Assembly (NCBI RefSeq): GCF_900111495.1
Contig: NZ_FOIU01000001.1
Location: 1,736,001 to 1,800,000, forward strand
Direction of reading: 5' to 3'
From: Chryseobacterium wanjuense
Lineage (GTDB): Bacteria > Bacteroidota > Bacteroidia > Flavobacteriales > Weeksellaceae
Length of the DNA: 64,000 nt
The position numbers and the translations under genes were made by a program. Below are positions 36,934-45,403 of the stretch, piece after piece. The notes under the pieces were generated by a model. The model did not search any database. It saw only the letters and a list, made by a program, of their open reading frames with translations, and was not told the DNA's origin. Every line of letters begins with the position of its first letter. The stretch's first letter is position 1.

Positions 36934-37314
36934 CTAAATATCTACGGATGCAGGTGCCTTATCCCCTACTTTTTCGCGGTGCATATTTCCCCAATCGGAC
37001 ATGGCTTCCAACATCGGGTTCATTGTTTTTCCAAGGTCTGTCAAACGGTATTCTACACGAGGCGGAACTTCCGGATAGACGATTCTCTCGATGATCTGAT
37101 CCTCTTCCAATTCCCGAAGCTGCGTAACCAACATACGTTCCGAAATCCCTTCAATAGATTTTTTTAATTCGCCATAGCGCATCGTATTATGCTTTAATCT
37201 GCACAATATGGCGGGTTTCCATCGGCCACCGACAATGCTTAATGCTCTGGCCATACCACAACCGTCGATAATGAGTTTTTCATTGATAGCGTTCGTAGAT
37301 GTCGTCTTTCTCAT
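36934..37314 (-). CDS. HxlR-family winged-helix regulator
   Basis: 126 residues with the HxlR core: CGMARALSIVGGRWKPAILCRL, MRYGELKKSIEGISERMLVTQLRELEEDQIIERIVYPEVPPRVEYRLTDLG. No extra domain. HxlR proteins often respond to electrophiles or oxidants, some through an N-terminal cysteine; here a cysteine lies in the DGCGMA segment. It is divergent from an SDR oxidoreductase over an 84-bp gap with repeated AGTACTTA sites, the usual sign of control of the neighbour. Confidence 0.88.
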   Translation of the reverse strand: MRKTTSTNAINEKLIIDGCGMARALSIVGGRWKPAILCRLKHNTMRYGELKKSIEGISERMLVTQLRELEEDQIIERIVYPEVPPRVEYRLTDLGKTMNPMLEAMSDWGNMHREKVGDKAPASVDI

Positions 37315-37330
37315 TTCTTACTTTTTTGTT

Positions 37331-37385
37331 AGTACTTAACAATTTCATCAGTACTTACAAATTTATAAATTACCCTCTACATTTG
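37331..37385. promoter_or_regulatory. HxlR/SDR divergent promoter with AGTACTTA repeats
   Basis: AGTACTTA occurs at 37331-37338 and 37350-37357, starts 19 bp apart. A perfect -7 element TACATTTG (37378-37385) precedes the SDR gene, whose ATG at 37399 implies a very short leader. The repeats are candidate HxlR operators. Confidence 0.5.
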
Positions 37386-37398
37386 CATAAAAAAAGAA

Positions 37399-38139
37399 AT
37401 GAAAAATTTATCAAACAAAATTGCTGTTGTTACCGGCGGATCTCGCGGAATAGGAGCTGCCATCACCCGTAAACTTGCTGCTGAAGGCGCTCATGTAATA
37501 TTTACTTATCAAAATTCTGCAGAAAAAGCAGAAGCACTGGCCGACGATATTAAAAATAATGGAGGAAATGCCATTGCTTTTGCTGCCGACAGCTCCAACC
37601 CTTCTGATTTACAAAACGTTATTGAAAAAACCGTTCAACAATTTGGAAAGATCGATATTTTGGTAAACAATGCAGGAATTTATGTAGGAAAACCATTTGA
37701 AAATTATACAGCAGAAGATTATCAATCTACGATGGATGTCAATGTGAGAGCGGTTTTCCTGGGATCTCAGGAAGCTGTAAAACACATGCCGCAAGGTGGC
37801 CGCATCATCTCAATTGGAAGCAATATGGCTGAAAATTCGATCGGGCCACAAACTACACTTTATACAATGAGTAAATCTGCGTTACAAGGTTTCACCAGAG
37901 GACTTGCCCGTGATCTGGGACCAAAAAAGATCACGGTAAATCTTGTACAGCCGGGACCTATTAATACAGATATGAATCCTGATAATACCGAGTTTGCAGA
38001 TTTCCTTAGAACCCGTATGGCGACAGGAGAATATGGTAAATCTGAAGATATTGCCAATGCCGTTGCCTTCCTTGCCAGCGAAGAAAGCGGATTTATCACC
38101 GGTTCGTTTGTGACTGTGGATGGTGGTTTTAATGCATAA
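37399..38139 (+). CDS. Short-chain dehydrogenase/reductase
   Basis: 246 residues, classical SDR: cofactor loop VVTGGSRGIGAAI, NNAG in ILVNNAGIYVG, catalytic S in SIGSNMAEN, YxxxK in YTMSKSALQG, and the ending GSFVTVDGGFNA. R or S after the second strand (TYQNSAEKAEAL) favours NADPH. Substrate is unknown. Single-gene transcript under a TACATTTG promoter shared with the HxlR gene, so induction by the HxlR ligand is likely. Confidence 0.88.
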   Translation: MKNLSNKIAVVTGGSRGIGAAITRKLAAEGAHVIFTYQNSAEKAEALADDIKNNGGNAIAFAADSSNPSDLQNVIEKTVQQFGKIDILVNNAGIYVGKPFENYTAEDYQSTMDVNVRAVFLGSQEAVKHMPQGGRIISIGSNMAENSIGPQTTLYTMSKSALQGFTRGLARDLGPKKITVNLVQPGPINTDMNPDNTEFADFLRTRMATGEYGKSEDIANAVAFLASEESGFITGSFVTVDGGFNA

Positions 38140-38162
38140 AAGACAGATAAAAGCTTAAAAAT

Positions 38163-38195
38163 AAACAGCAAGTAGTAATTATTTGCTGTTTTTTT
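38163..38195 (+). terminator. Terminator between convergent genes
   Basis: AAACAGCAA (38163-38171) pairs with TTGCTGTTT (38183-38191) and runs into T7 on the plus strand. The minus strand also reads into a T-rich tail, so it may serve both the SDR gene and the TPR-LuxR gene. Confidence 0.85.
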
Positions 38196-38223
38196 ATTTA
38201 AAAATGTCTAAAATAAATAAGAA

Positions 38224-39681
38224 TTAAAATTCCTGAATCCATTTGATAAGATCTGTTTCCGGGGCAATTCCCAGCTTCTTTTTTAGCCTGTATTTTCTTG
38301 TTTCCACAGCACGTAAAGTGACATTTTCATATTGTCCTATTTCTTTATTAGTAAGGTTAAGCCTTATAAAGGCGCATATTTTCAGATCACTGTCTGTAAG
38401 ATCGGGGTATTGAGACATCAGTTTTTCATAAAATTCAGGATAGACTTCTTTGAAGCGTACAATAAAAAAAGGATCATTATTTTTTGCAAGTTTGATCAGT
38501 TGTGGAAATTTGGTATTAATTTTCTTTTTCAACTGAGACGTTTCCTGTGAATGTTTTTCTATTAGCTGGTCTTTTTTCTCTATCAATTCATCTTTTTGTT
38601 CAATCAGGTTATCTTTTTTCTTTTGTTTCTCGAGATAAGCTTTGCGAAGGAAATACAGTAAACCTACAAATACAGCCGAAATAACACAAATTAAAATGAA
38701 AAGCCTCGTTTTATTGCTTTCTTCCTGTTTTTTTTCTTCGTCTAACTTTTCTACAATGGCATGAAGCACTCTCTTCTCTCCTGCATTGATACTGTCATTC
38801 AAAAAGGAATAGTTTTTATAATATTCATCGGCTTTTTCCTGATTATTAAGAGCTTTAAAAGTTTTTGAAATTCTTTCATATCCATTTCTTATATGATCCC
38901 TGCGTTTCATTTTCTGAGAAATGGCCAGAGACTGAAAATAATAATCCAAAGCCTTCTGATATTCTTTCTTTTCTGTGTAAAGATCTCCGAAAAGCAGTAA
39001 AGTAAGCGCTTTTTGGTCTGCCGGACTTTTTTCAAATAGAGGAATTGCTTTATTCAGATAATATTCTGCAGAATCCAGATGTTTTTTTTCGTCGATAAAT
39101 CTTCCCGCTGCTTTTACATAAATGATCGGCTCCTGAATAATTTCCAGGCATTTTTTCTGCATACTGTATACAGAATCCATTTTTTTCATGTATTCGAAAT
39201 TGTACCATTTCCACGTATAGCTGAAATAAAGCTGATGTTTTTTCTTTTTCTGATTCGAAACTTTCAGTGCATAACCGATGGCTTTATCAAGATTTTCATT
39301 TCCTTTCCCAAATAAACCCAACAAAGAATAATCTCTGCCGAATTCATTATAAAGCCTTGCATATAAATAAGGATTTTTAGTTTTTGAAATTTCAGATTTG
39401 GCTTCTTCCAGATAAGAAATACTTTCTTTATACTGATTAAGCGTGCAGAGAAGGTTTCCCAGATTAATATTTACGGCAATGATTCCTTCCCGATTATCAT
39501 TTTTCCTGTATTGTTTTAAAGCATTTTGGTTAAAATCTACCGCCTTTTCTATATCTCCTTTTGTTTTATACATCTCGGTAATGCTGTCGAGTTCAAATAT
39601 ACTATACGTCTGTGCCTGATACGGAACCATAAAAAGCACCGTAGACATTAAAAAGAGTTTTATGAAATAGTTTTTGACCAT
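38224..39681 (-). CDS. TPR membrane regulator with C-terminal LuxR-type HTH
   Basis: 485 residues from MVKNYFIKLFLMSTVLF, chosen because it places the signal peptide (ending YQAQ) at the N-terminus; the frame extends 20 residues upstream. TPR helices fill about 25-310, a transmembrane helix follows (LFILICVISAVFVGLLYFL), then a charged coiled coil (KKKDNLIEQKDELIEKKDQLIEK), and a LuxR-type HTH (DLKICAFIRLNLTNKEIGQYENVTLRAVE, KYRLKKKLG). This sensor-regulator design is common in flavobacteria. Ligand and targets are unknown. It is transcribed away from the secreted repeat proteins at 40000. Confidence 0.85.
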   Translation of the reverse strand: MVKNYFIKLFLMSTVLFMVPYQAQTYSIFELDSITEMYKTKGDIEKAVDFNQNALKQYRKNDNREGIIAVNINLGNLLCTLNQYKESISYLEEAKSEISKTKNPYLYARLYNEFGRDYSLLGLFGKGNENLDKAIGYALKVSNQKKKKHQLYFSYTWKWYNFEYMKKMDSVYSMQKKCLEIIQEPIIYVKAAGRFIDEKKHLDSAEYYLNKAIPLFEKSPADQKALTLLLFGDLYTEKKEYQKALDYYFQSLAISQKMKRRDHIRNGYERISKTFKALNNQEKADEYYKNYSFLNDSINAGEKRVLHAIVEKLDEEKKQEESNKTRLFILICVISAVFVGLLYFLRKAYLEKQKKKDNLIEQKDELIEKKDQLIEKHSQETSQLKKKINTKFPQLIKLAKNNDPFFIVRFKEVYPEFYEKLMSQYPDLTDSDLKICAFIRLNLTNKEIGQYENVTLRAVETRKYRLKKKLGIAPETDLIKWIQEF

Positions 39682-39883
39682 CCTAATGATTTTACCAGAG
39701 AATATTTTATGAAAAAATAATAAAAATCTATCAAAACCCAATTTTTTTTCACATTAAATCATATAAAAATAGAATTTTTTTCACTCTACCACTGTACTTC
39801 AAAAATATTTATAATTAATTGATTTTAAATAAATTAAAAACATGACGTATAACTGCAGTAGAAGTTTTCCTCTTCCATCAGTA

Positions 39884-39891
39884 TAATTTTG
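39884..39891 (+). promoter_or_regulatory. -7 promoter element TAATTTTG
   Basis: A perfect flavobacterial -7 element about 109 bp before the first secreted repeat protein, implying a leader of about 100 nt. A matching -33 TTTG is not clear. Confidence 0.4.
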
Positions 39892-39999
39892 CCCTCACAT
39901 TTTCATCAATGATACTTCGAAAAAACAGAAAGCCTGTTTTGGAGATACGATTCTAAACACACAAGAAAGAAAAATTTAAGAATGTAAAAAATTTAAGAA

Positions 40000-40719
40000 A
40001 TGAAAAAACATGTAATTATTTTACCTGCACTATTAGTTTCAGCCTTTGCCTACTCTCAGGTAGGAATCAATACCCCTGATCCTAAGGCAGATCTAGACAT
40101 TGTAGGAAATACGCTGGGATTGAAATCCAGTGCAAATTCAGGAAGCTGGGACAATATCTGGCTTCAGGTGGACAGCAGAAAGGCTGCCGTAAATGCTTCA
40201 GGTGCAGAAGACGGTCTACAGTTTAATGTCGGAAGCAATAACAAAGGAACTTACGGAGATGACCAAACACTGAAAACCGTAGCTACAATGACGCACAATG
40301 GAAATCTGGGAATAGGAACCACGACTCCTCAAAACAGAATAGACCTTGGAAGTGATGCTCCCGGTGCAACCAATAATCCTGCGGGAAAAAAACTCGCGGT
40401 CTATAACACCTCAACAGCATCTTCTTTTTACGGATTGGGAGTAAGCTCATATACCCTTCAGATACATGCAGGTTCACCTGCTGATGGCGAACCCGGAATG
40501 GTGCTTACCCAATCCGGTAACGTAGGAATCGGAGCACCCTCCCCAAGCTCAAGTGCAATTCTGGAATTAGCTTCTACCAACAAAGGTTTTCTTCCGCCAA
40601 GAATGACAACAGCCCAAAGAGACGCCGTGAATCCCAAGCCTGCAGGACTCATGATTTACAACACGACTGTAAACATTATGCAGTACTGGAACGGTTCATC
40701 CTGGATCAATTACCAATAA
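40000..40719 (+). CDS. Secreted repeat protein A of a tandem duplicate pair
   Basis: 239 residues with a signal peptide ending AYSQ. The mature part has VGINTPDPKADLDI, GNLGIGTTTPQNRIDLGS and GNVGIGAPSPSSSAILEL, short beta repeats of the (V/I)GI(G/N)T.xP type seen in flavobacterial surface proteins, then GFLPPRMTTAQRDAV and a short tail QYWNGSSWINYQ. It is secreted or surface-exposed; no enzyme motif is seen. The following gene repeats this sequence almost throughout (DNA offset 754 bp) and adds a new domain. Confidence 0.85.
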   Translation: MKKHVIILPALLVSAFAYSQVGINTPDPKADLDIVGNTLGLKSSANSGSWDNIWLQVDSRKAAVNASGAEDGLQFNVGSNNKGTYGDDQTLKTVATMTHNGNLGIGTTTPQNRIDLGSDAPGATNNPAGKKLAVYNTSTASSFYGLGVSSYTLQIHAGSPADGEPGMVLTQSGNVGIGAPSPSSSAILELASTNKGFLPPRMTTAQRDAVNPKPAGLMIYNTTVNIMQYWNGSSWINYQ

Positions 40720-40753
40720 TAGAATGATTAATAATAATGTAAACATCAACAGA

Positions 40754-42049
40754 ATGAAAAAAAATATAATTATTCTATCACTATTACTGGTCTCTGCATC
40801 CTTTTACTCGCAGGTCGGGATAAAAACACCCGATCCTAAGGCTTCCTTAGACATTGTCGGAAATACGTTAGGAATGAAAACAGGAGCAAACTCAGGAAGC
40901 TGGGAAAATATCTGGCTTCAGGTGGACAACAGGAAAGCATCCATTAACGCTTCGAGTGCGGAAGACGGTCTGCAATTTAATGTCGGAAGCAACGGTAAGG
41001 GAACTTACGGAGACGATCAGGTATTGAGAACCGTAGCTACAATGACATCTGATGGGAATCTGGGAATAGGAACCACGACTCCTCAAAACAGAATAGATCT
41101 GGGAAGTGATGCTCCCGGTGCAACCAATAATCCTGCGGGGAAGAAACTTGCGGTCTACAATACCTCAACAGCATCATCTTTTTACGGATTGGGGGTAAGC
41201 TCAAATACCCTTCAGATACATGCAGGTTCGGCTGCTGATGGCGAACCGGGAATGGTGCTTACCCGAAACGGAAATGCCGGAATCGGAGCGCCTTCTCCAA
41301 ACTCCGCAGCTTTATTAGAATTAAATTCTATAAATAAAGGTTTTCTCCCACCAAGAATGACAACTGCGCAAAGAGATGCCATCAATCCCAAATTAGCCGG
41401 GCTTACCATTTACAATACCAGTCTCAACTGTATGCAATACTGGAATACCCAGGCCTGGAAAGGCAGCTGTGGCACAACACCGCCAACACCGGATCTTTCG
41501 GCTAACTGTACAGGTTGGAGATTGCCATACAAGACTAACAATCAAAGTGCTACAGGTACTGTAAAAGGGACTTCCCTTACGGCTACTTTTTCAGATTATG
41601 GTAATGTAAAACATTCTACTAATGGCCCGAACAGATGCGGGATTAGCTTAACACCTGCAGACATTTACTGGTTGGGTGACGATAGAAGTCAGAATACCAA
41701 AATGAAGATTAGATTCAGTCGTGGAGTAACTAATTTTAAGGTAATACAAGCCGGAACACATGCCAGAGAAACGTTCACTTTTACTTTAAAATATAAAGGT
41801 GTCGCAGTTTCTCCTACCGTAACGGTTTCCCCGGTGGGAGGATGTAACGATCAGTTCCAGATTACTAAACCAGCCAGCAATCAGGTGGAAGTGAAGTCAC
41901 TGAATAACTGGAATTGGACAGTGGACGGAACAGGTATTATTTACAATATCGGAGGCGTTTGGTTTGATGAAATTGATATTACTGCACTGGAAACAACAAA
42001 CCAGCAAAACGGAAGCAGTTTCAATTTTTGTGTAGGAGATGTTTTATAG
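40754..42049 (+). CDS. Secreted repeat protein B with extra C-terminal domain
   Basis: 431 residues from MKKNIIILSLLLVSASFYSQ; an ATG at 40724 would put ten residues before the signal peptide. Residues 20-235 are near-identical to the preceding protein. Residues 240-431 are new: DLSANCTGWRLPYKTNNQSATGTV, GDDRSQNTKMKIRFSRGVTNFKV, YNIGGVWFDEIDITALE, a beta-rich domain with paired cysteines that I do not recognise. It could be a ligand-binding module displayed by the repeat stalk. The 34-bp gap to the previous gene fits cotranscription. Confidence 0.83.
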   Translation: MKKNIIILSLLLVSASFYSQVGIKTPDPKASLDIVGNTLGMKTGANSGSWENIWLQVDNRKASINASSAEDGLQFNVGSNGKGTYGDDQVLRTVATMTSDGNLGIGTTTPQNRIDLGSDAPGATNNPAGKKLAVYNTSTASSFYGLGVSSNTLQIHAGSAADGEPGMVLTRNGNAGIGAPSPNSAALLELNSINKGFLPPRMTTAQRDAINPKLAGLTIYNTSLNCMQYWNTQAWKGSCGTTPPTPDLSANCTGWRLPYKTNNQSATGTVKGTSLTATFSDYGNVKHSTNGPNRCGISLTPADIYWLGDDRSQNTKMKIRFSRGVTNFKVIQAGTHARETFTFTLKYKGVAVSPTVTVSPVGGCNDQFQITKPASNQVEVKSLNNWNWTVDGTGIIYNIGGVWFDEIDITALETTNQQNGSSFNFCVGDVL

Positions 42050-42132
42050 CTCCTTTACTTTAAAATTTATTTTTAATTAAATAAAATATACAGAAATTCT
42101 TCACATAATTCAGTTTTTATTTAGTGTTTGTG

Positions 42133-42184
42133 GACACAGGGGCAAAATCTTATCAAGCCATACTTATGCCCCTGCTGTCTTTTA
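42133..42184 (+). terminator. First terminator after the secreted repeat protein pair
   Basis: GACA plus CAGGGGCA (42137-42144) pair with TGCCCCTG (42167-42174) plus TGTC and run into T4. It lies about 90 bp after the stop codon. Confidence 0.65.
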
Positions 42185-42201
42185 AATACAATAACATAAA
42201 A

Positions 42202-42351
42202 GTATGTTCCTGTAAAAAAATACAAATTATATATACAATATCTCAACCTGGCAGGAACTTACAAAAACAAAATTATTCATTTCAAATTTTAGTTAGTGAT
42301 TGGATTTGGTTTGAGCCGGAAATTTCCTTTGTGAAGTTTCCGGTTTTTTTT
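42202..42351 (+). ncRNA. Possible small structured RNA ending in a strong terminator
   Basis: Between two successive plus-strand terminators lies a long inverted pair: GTATGTTCCTG (42202-42212) and CAGGAACTTAC (42252-42262). A strong second terminator follows (CCGGAAA/TTTCCGG, 42316-42343, then T8). An independent short transcript is one explanation; a two-step terminator for the upstream gene is the other. No promoter is convincing and no coding ORF is likely. Confidence 0.25.
42314..42351 (+). terminator. Second plus-strand terminator
   Basis: CCGGAAA (42316-42322) and TTTCCGG (42337-42343) form a stem directly followed by eight T. Confidence 0.85.
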
Positions 42352-42378
42352 ATTATTAAAAATTATCATATGAGATAT

Positions 42379-42405
42379 AAAAAAGCCCGCTGTGTGCAGG
42401 CTTTT
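42379..42405 (-). terminator. Minus-strand terminator for the S74 protein gene
   Basis: Read on the minus strand, AAGCCTGC pairs with GCGGGCTT around ACACA and runs into T6. It lies about 200 bp after the stop at 42611. The bases between hold nothing recognisable. Confidence 0.8.
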
Positions 42406-42610
42406 CAACGTATTAAAAAAATAATAAATGTAAACTTCCAAACATTACAATTATTGATGTATCTGTATTTTATTATTAATGAAAACTGAGGGATGTCTCA
42501 TTAATTTTACAAAAATTCTTGTGTTTTTAGAATCTCTCGGCTGATAGAAGTTTAATTTTTATTTTCAGGTTATCGGGAAAAAATTTAATATGTATCATGT
42601 CTCTTTGTTT

Positions 42611-44212
42611 TTACAGCCCTAATTTCTTTTTCACGGCCTGCATTTCAAGTTCCATCTTTTTGATTTTTATTTTTTGATGTTCTATTTCTGCCTGTTGCTC
42701 CTGAATGGCTTTTGTTAAGGCCGGGACAAGTACGGCATAATCCACAGCCCAGGCTTCTTTGCTGTCATCTTTTGGTTTGTGCACCGCTTCGGGAACCAAT
42801 TTATAAAGATCCTGCGCCAGGAAACCGATTTTATGCTGAGTATTCAATTCGGGATCTACAGCGGGTTTTCCGTTTTTAATCTCTGTATTGTCAGAAATTT
42901 CATATTGTTTCGGTTCTAAGGCTAAAATAGTTTTGAGACCATAGTTAATTTCTTTAATCTGAGTTTTCAGACGCATATCGGAAGTATTGACAAAACCTCC
43001 TGCTGCATAGACCGTTCCGTTACCGTCGATCCACATGGGCGTGTTGCCGTTGTATCTGTACTTAAACCCGTTGGTACCCAAATAAATCTGAGTAGGCTGA
43101 GCCGGATTCAGGGTATTATAGCCACTTAAATCCAGATGACCTGCTGTAGCTGAAATTCTATTTCCACCACTGGTTTCAGATATTTCGGGTCTGTTCATAT
43201 AAATATCGCCATTCCCATCCACATTCATCCAATTTCCGCCGTTGTAATAATATTGAAGTCCATTAAAACCGACATTAAATTGGGCAAATGAATTATTTCC
43301 CCTTAAACTCAAAGGTCCATTAACAGAATTAAAAAAATTGGAAGAAGCTCCGTAAGTATTGATGCTTCCGTCACCATCGATCTGAAGCCTTCTTGTTCCA
43401 TTAAAGAAATACTCGCCACCGCCGGCTGTGCTTAGTTTGAGCTGTGCGATATTGTTATTTCCGGCTACCGTTAAAGGACCACCCGTATTGTTTATCGTTG
43501 CAGCATTGGCACCTCCGTCTGCAGTTCTCGTGGATGAGTTAAGAAACATATTAAGAGTACCCGTAGAATTATTTGTAAACTGTAAAAGTGCAGCGGCACT
43601 GGTTCCGGCATTCACATTACCGATTGAGGTAAGCCCGAAATTGTTTACATTACTGCTTAAGTATAACGATTTATCACCATAATTGATGGATGTATTTTGC
43701 GAAAGCGTTCCGCCCAGTCTCACATCGGTGCCGACAGCCGTCAATCCGTTACTTGCCGTTACTGCAGTTGTTACCGATGAGTTATTTCCTGATATGTCCC
43801 ATGTAGAAGCTGCTCCTGTAAGCCCTGTACTAATTAGTTGCAGGCTTTGGTTGGGTGAAACCGTCATGCTGGCGTTTCCGTTAATGGTTTCTGAAGCTGC
43901 GGGATTTACTGTAATCGTAAAAGCAGTATTATTTTTAATGGTGTACATTCTCCCTTTGAAATTCCCCTCTCCCGCTATCGCCACCGGTAAGGTAAAAGTA
44001 GCGTTTGCGGTTCCGTTGTATGAAATATGGAAATCTGCGGAAGTCATTGCATAGGTTGCAGCAGTGACAGCCGTATATTTTGCGGCCAAAGAACCGTTTA
44101 CATCCAGCGTAGAGCCGGGTTTATCCATGTTGACGCCGACACTTTGTGCAGAAGCAATACCGTATGAAAGCAATGCTGCAGCTACTGATAACGTAGTAAA
44201 ATTTTTAAACAT
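42611..44212 (-). CDS. Surface tail-fibre-like protein with S74 intramolecular chaperone domain
   Basis: 533 residues with a signal peptide ending ASAQ. VGVNMDKPGSTLDVNG opens a long beta-rich stalk (about 25-420) of degenerate repeats with many Asn, Gly and Thr (FNVGFNGLQYYYNGGNWMNVDGNGDIYMN). The C-terminal 110 residues are a Peptidase_S74 chaperone: TSDMRLKTQIKEINYGLKTILALEPKQYE, HKIGFLAQDLYKLVPEAV, VDYAVLVPALTKAIQEQQ, then a coiled coil. In phage fibres this domain trimerises the stalk and then cleaves itself off using a Ser-Lys pair, here S and K of SDMRLK. No phage genes surround it, so a cell-surface adhesin is more likely. Confidence 0.85.
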   Translation of the reverse strand: MFKNFTTLSVAAALLSYGIASAQSVGVNMDKPGSTLDVNGSLAAKYTAVTAATYAMTSADFHISYNGTANATFTLPVAIAGEGNFKGRMYTIKNNTAFTITVNPAASETINGNASMTVSPNQSLQLISTGLTGAASTWDISGNNSSVTTAVTASNGLTAVGTDVRLGGTLSQNTSINYGDKSLYLSSNVNNFGLTSIGNVNAGTSAAALLQFTNNSTGTLNMFLNSSTRTADGGANAATINNTGGPLTVAGNNNIAQLKLSTAGGGEYFFNGTRRLQIDGDGSINTYGASSNFFNSVNGPLSLRGNNSFAQFNVGFNGLQYYYNGGNWMNVDGNGDIYMNRPEISETSGGNRISATAGHLDLSGYNTLNPAQPTQIYLGTNGFKYRYNGNTPMWIDGNGTVYAAGGFVNTSDMRLKTQIKEINYGLKTILALEPKQYEISDNTEIKNGKPAVDPELNTQHKIGFLAQDLYKLVPEAVHKPKDDSKEAWAVDYAVLVPALTKAIQEQQAEIEHQKIKIKKMELEMQAVKKKLGL

Positions 44213-44594
44213 GATCTTAGAGTTTTTAGTTAGTATATTTCCTGTATAATTGCTGTCTGAAAATAAAATTGAAACCCCTGTATCCGATGATTGGTACAGG
44301 ATCTGTTTTAATTATATCGAAAAGCTTAAAAGAGAAGAAAAATGACAATTGTATTCTTTCATGGTGAGGCGTTTTTTATTCTTACAAAGCTAATTTTTCC
44401 CTAAGCGTTGAATAAATAAAGTTTGTAGAAATTTTGTTACTTCCCTGTAGTAATATTGCCATTTTTTTGTAGAAAAAATTATACACCAAAGGTGAAACCC
44501 ATTGAAACCATTTAAAAAACAACAGTTTATAAAATAAAAAAATCCCTGAAGAAAAACCAGGGATTGTATATTGAATGTAAACTATAATTTTAAG
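44213..44594. other. 382-bp gap with S74-gene leader hairpin and terminator
   Basis: CCTGTATC and GGTACAGG at 44277-44302 can form a hairpin in the 5' leader of the S74 protein gene. The response-regulator terminator is at the other end. Nothing else is recognised. Confidence 0.45.
44537..44567 (-). terminator. Terminator after the response regulator
   Basis: Read on the minus strand, AATCCCTGG pairs with TCAGGGATT around a T-rich loop and runs into T7, 28 bp after the stop. Confidence 0.85.
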
Positions 44595-45209
44595 CTAATG
44601 CAAATTGCTGTGCATTTCTATTAATTCTGCGATGTTCTGAATTTTAATTTTTTTAAAAATATTCCTTTTAATCGTACTTACGGTAGTTTCTTTAATTCCT
44701 AACTGGTTTGAAATTTCAAGGTTTCCGCCGCCTTCCGCCAGAAGCTCAAAAATCTGATACTCCCTTTTGGTAAGGCTTTCCAGCACGGGAGTTTCCCTGG
44801 AACTTTTTACCAGCTCGGGAATCAGTTGAGACGGATAATGACATCCTTTTTCAAACATATTTTTAATCCCGTTTTTAAGTTCCTGCTCATTGCATTTTTT
44901 ATGGAGATACCCTTCTGCACCTTTGCGGATGTACTGCAAACCAATGTTCTGGTCATAAGATGTAAATATTAAAATCTTAACATCTTTCTGAATATTTTTC
45001 AGTTCGGAAATGATCCGTGTGCTTTGTATTCCCGCCATGCTGATATCAAGAATGACGAGGAAATAGTTGTGATTTTGCAAAGAAACCATCACCTCTTCAT
45101 AACTTTCTGCCATATCAATGATAAGGTCGGGATATTCAGCTTGTAAGGCTACTGAAATGCCCAGCCTTACCACCAAATGATCATCTGCTATTAAAACTCT
45201 TTTATTCAT
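44595..45209 (-). CDS. NarL/FixJ-type response regulator
   Basis: 204 residues. Receiver domain (1-120) with D9/D10, phosphorylation site D55 in LVILDIS, T86-like in LIFTSYD, and K104-like in GYLHKK. LuxR-type HTH at about 140-200 (LTKREYQIFELLAEGGGNLEISNQLGIKETTVSTIKRNIFKKI). No histidine kinase is adjacent, so the partner must be elsewhere. Its own promoter and terminator make it a single-gene unit beside a surface-protein gene, a possible but unproven target. Confidence 0.9.
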   Translation of the reverse strand: MNKRVLIADDHLVVRLGISVALQAEYPDLIIDMAESYEEVMVSLQNHNYFLVILDISMAGIQSTRIISELKNIQKDVKILIFTSYDQNIGLQYIRKGAEGYLHKKCNEQELKNGIKNMFEKGCHYPSQLIPELVKSSRETPVLESLTKREYQIFELLAEGGGNLEISNQLGIKETTVSTIKRNIFKKIKIQNIAELIEMHSNLH

Positions 45210-45403
45210 AATGTATTTTTTAAAAGCAGGGATTTAGTAACTGTTTTTGCAAGAATATTTTAGTCAATTTAAAAATAATAAAAAGAAATTTCATTAAAGT
45301 AAATTTTTAATCGAATCCTTTATTAGCCTGATAAAATTACTATAATTATTCTCATTTTTAATTTAAATAAAAAAGATTTTGTCTTAAAAACTTAAAATAA
45401 CCT

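Noticed and set aside
40000..42049. Type IX secretion C-terminal sorting domain on the duplicated surface proteins
   Set aside because: Neither C-terminus shows the expected sorting-domain pattern (a final Lys-rich strand after a conserved G-x-Y motif).
42124..42489. 121-residue plus-strand open frame
   Set aside because: It runs through two plus-strand terminators and one minus-strand terminator, has no recognisable domain and a lysine/isoleucine-rich composition typical of AT-rich noncoding DNA.
42611..44212. Prophage, suggested by the tail-fibre S74 domain
   Set aside because: There are no capsid, tail, integrase or lysis genes nearby, and the protein carries a Sec signal peptide.
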